The position numbers and the translations under genes are program-made. A DNA stretch of 15,132 bases, taken from the NCBI GenBank assembly GCA_015487535.1, contig WFPN01000284.1, forward strand, positions 1 through 15,132, written 5' to 3'. The first letter of the stretch is position 1, and the number at the start of each line of letters is the position of its first letter. This DNA comes from Aquificaceae bacterium (GTDB lineage: Bacteria > Aquificota > Aquificia > Aquificales > Aquificaceae). The notes beneath the pieces were generated by a model that was given only the letters and a program-made list of their open reading frames with translations, searched no databases and was not told the DNA's origin. Shown piece by piece: positions 14,506 to 15,132 of this stretch.

Positions 14506-15132
14506 ATGAATTACATAAAGGTCAGGAGCTTCGATACGAACAAGATAGGTGTGCTTGAGGACTGTAACGAGGACGTCTCGAGGGACGAGGTGGTTGTGGT
14601 AGATTCTGAGGAGAAGGGCGAGGACGTGGTTAGGGTCCTAGGCTACTCTAAGGAAGACAGCCCCACCGGTACAAGGTATAGGTTCCTAAGGAAGGCAACG
14701 AAGAGAGACCTTAAGATACTGGAGAGGAACGAGAAGGAGAGCAAGAGAGCTTTCCAAACCTGTAAGGAGAAGATAAAGGAGCAGGGTCTGGAGATGCATC
14801 TACTGAAGGCCTACGTTCCCCTGAACTCGAAAAAGATATTCTTCTACTACACCGCGGAGGACAGGGTGGACTTCAGGAAGCTGGTTAGGGAGCTTGCGAA
14901 GATATTCAGAAAGAGGATAGAGATGAGGCAGGTGGGGGTAAGGGACGCTGTTCAGATCCTCGGGTGGGTCGGTCTCTGTGGGGAGGTACCCTGCTGCATG
15001 AGGTTCATGGAGAAGTTCGATTCCATATCACTTAAGGATATAGAGGAGCAGAACCTTCCCCTCTCCCCCTCCAAGTTCACCGGACCCTGCGGCAGACTCG
15101 TTTGCTGTATGTCCTTCGAGAAGGAGAACTAC
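14506..15132 (+). CDS. ricT: RicT/YaaT-type PSP1-domain protein (3' end cut by window)
   Basis: The first 209 residues are visible and the frame remains open to the edge. The protein belongs to the PSP1 C-terminal domain family represented by Bacillus subtilis RicT (YaaT), part of the RicAFT complex that binds 4Fe-4S clusters and affects RNase Y-dependent mRNA maturation. The diagnostic region is present: RQVGVRDAVQILGWVGLCG (141-159), Cys163-Cys164, then GPCGRLVCC (193-201). This gives six conserved cysteines at 158, 163, 164, 195, 200 and 201, suited to metal or cluster binding. A charged, helical segment (about 65-95) precedes the core. The ATG follows GGAGG with a 7- to 8-base gap and lies 5 bases after holB. 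The clustered cysteines match the family pattern closely; its role in this organism is inferred. Confidence 0.9.
   Translation, partial: MNYIKVRSFDTNKIGVLEDCNEDVSRDEVVVVDSEEKGEDVVRVLGYSKEDSPTGTRYRFLRKATKRDLKILERNEKESKRAFQTCKEKIKEQGLEMHLLKAYVPLNSKKIFFYYTAEDRVDFRKLVRELAKIFRKRIEMRQVGVRDAVQILGWVGLCGEVPCCMRFMEKFDSISLKDIEEQNLPLSPSKFTGPCGRLVCCMSFEKENY

Overview
The window is most likely chromosomal DNA from a diderm, chemolithotrophic (hyper)thermophile of the Aquificales (Aquificaceae-like). I infer this from protein style and gene content. Arg codons are overwhelmingly AGG/AGA, Ile is often ATA, proteins are rich in Glu, Lys, Arg and Val, and there is an outer-membrane BamA, a THEP1-type NTPase, and a serA, holB and ricT of thermophile type. 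The genus is not determined. Coding density is very high: no gap between genes exceeds about 125 bases. I see no tRNA, rRNA, CRISPR array or insertion sequence.

Layout. Positions 1-124 look like a divergent promoter region: a minus-strand gene appears to start with an ATG at 3-1, and clpC starts at 125. Plus-strand genes follow: clpC (protein unfolding and degradation), bamA (outer-membrane protein assembly), thiD (thiamine pyrimidine kinase) and a small CPBP/CAAX-type intramembrane protease that overlaps thiD. The protease gene converges on aroD (shikimate pathway, minus strand), with a 63-base 3' overlap. aroD and coaE then diverge from a 23-base spacer containing one palindromic -10 box. 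coaE and a THEP1-family NTPase overlap by ATGA. Next are copA (Cu+ exporting ATPase) and serA (serine biosynthesis).

Positions 11741-13502 form a compositional island. One gene is about one third G+C and carries uracil-DNA-glycosylase-like sequence motifs. The next, about 44% G+C, encodes a divergent FtsZ/tubulin-superfamily protein with altered nucleotide-binding loops. The surrounding genes are near 50% G+C or above. After the island the housekeeping pair holB-ricT resumes; ricT runs off the right edge.

Two themes deserve attention. First, a -10-like box lies only 6-9 bases before the start codon at eight gene starts, which would give leaderless mRNAs, whereas clpC, serA, THEP1 and ricT have Shine-Dalgarno sequences 4-7 bases from the start. 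Second, the FtsZ-like gene and its AT-rich neighbour are the best candidates for something poorly described. I found no convincing multi-gene defence or mobile system.
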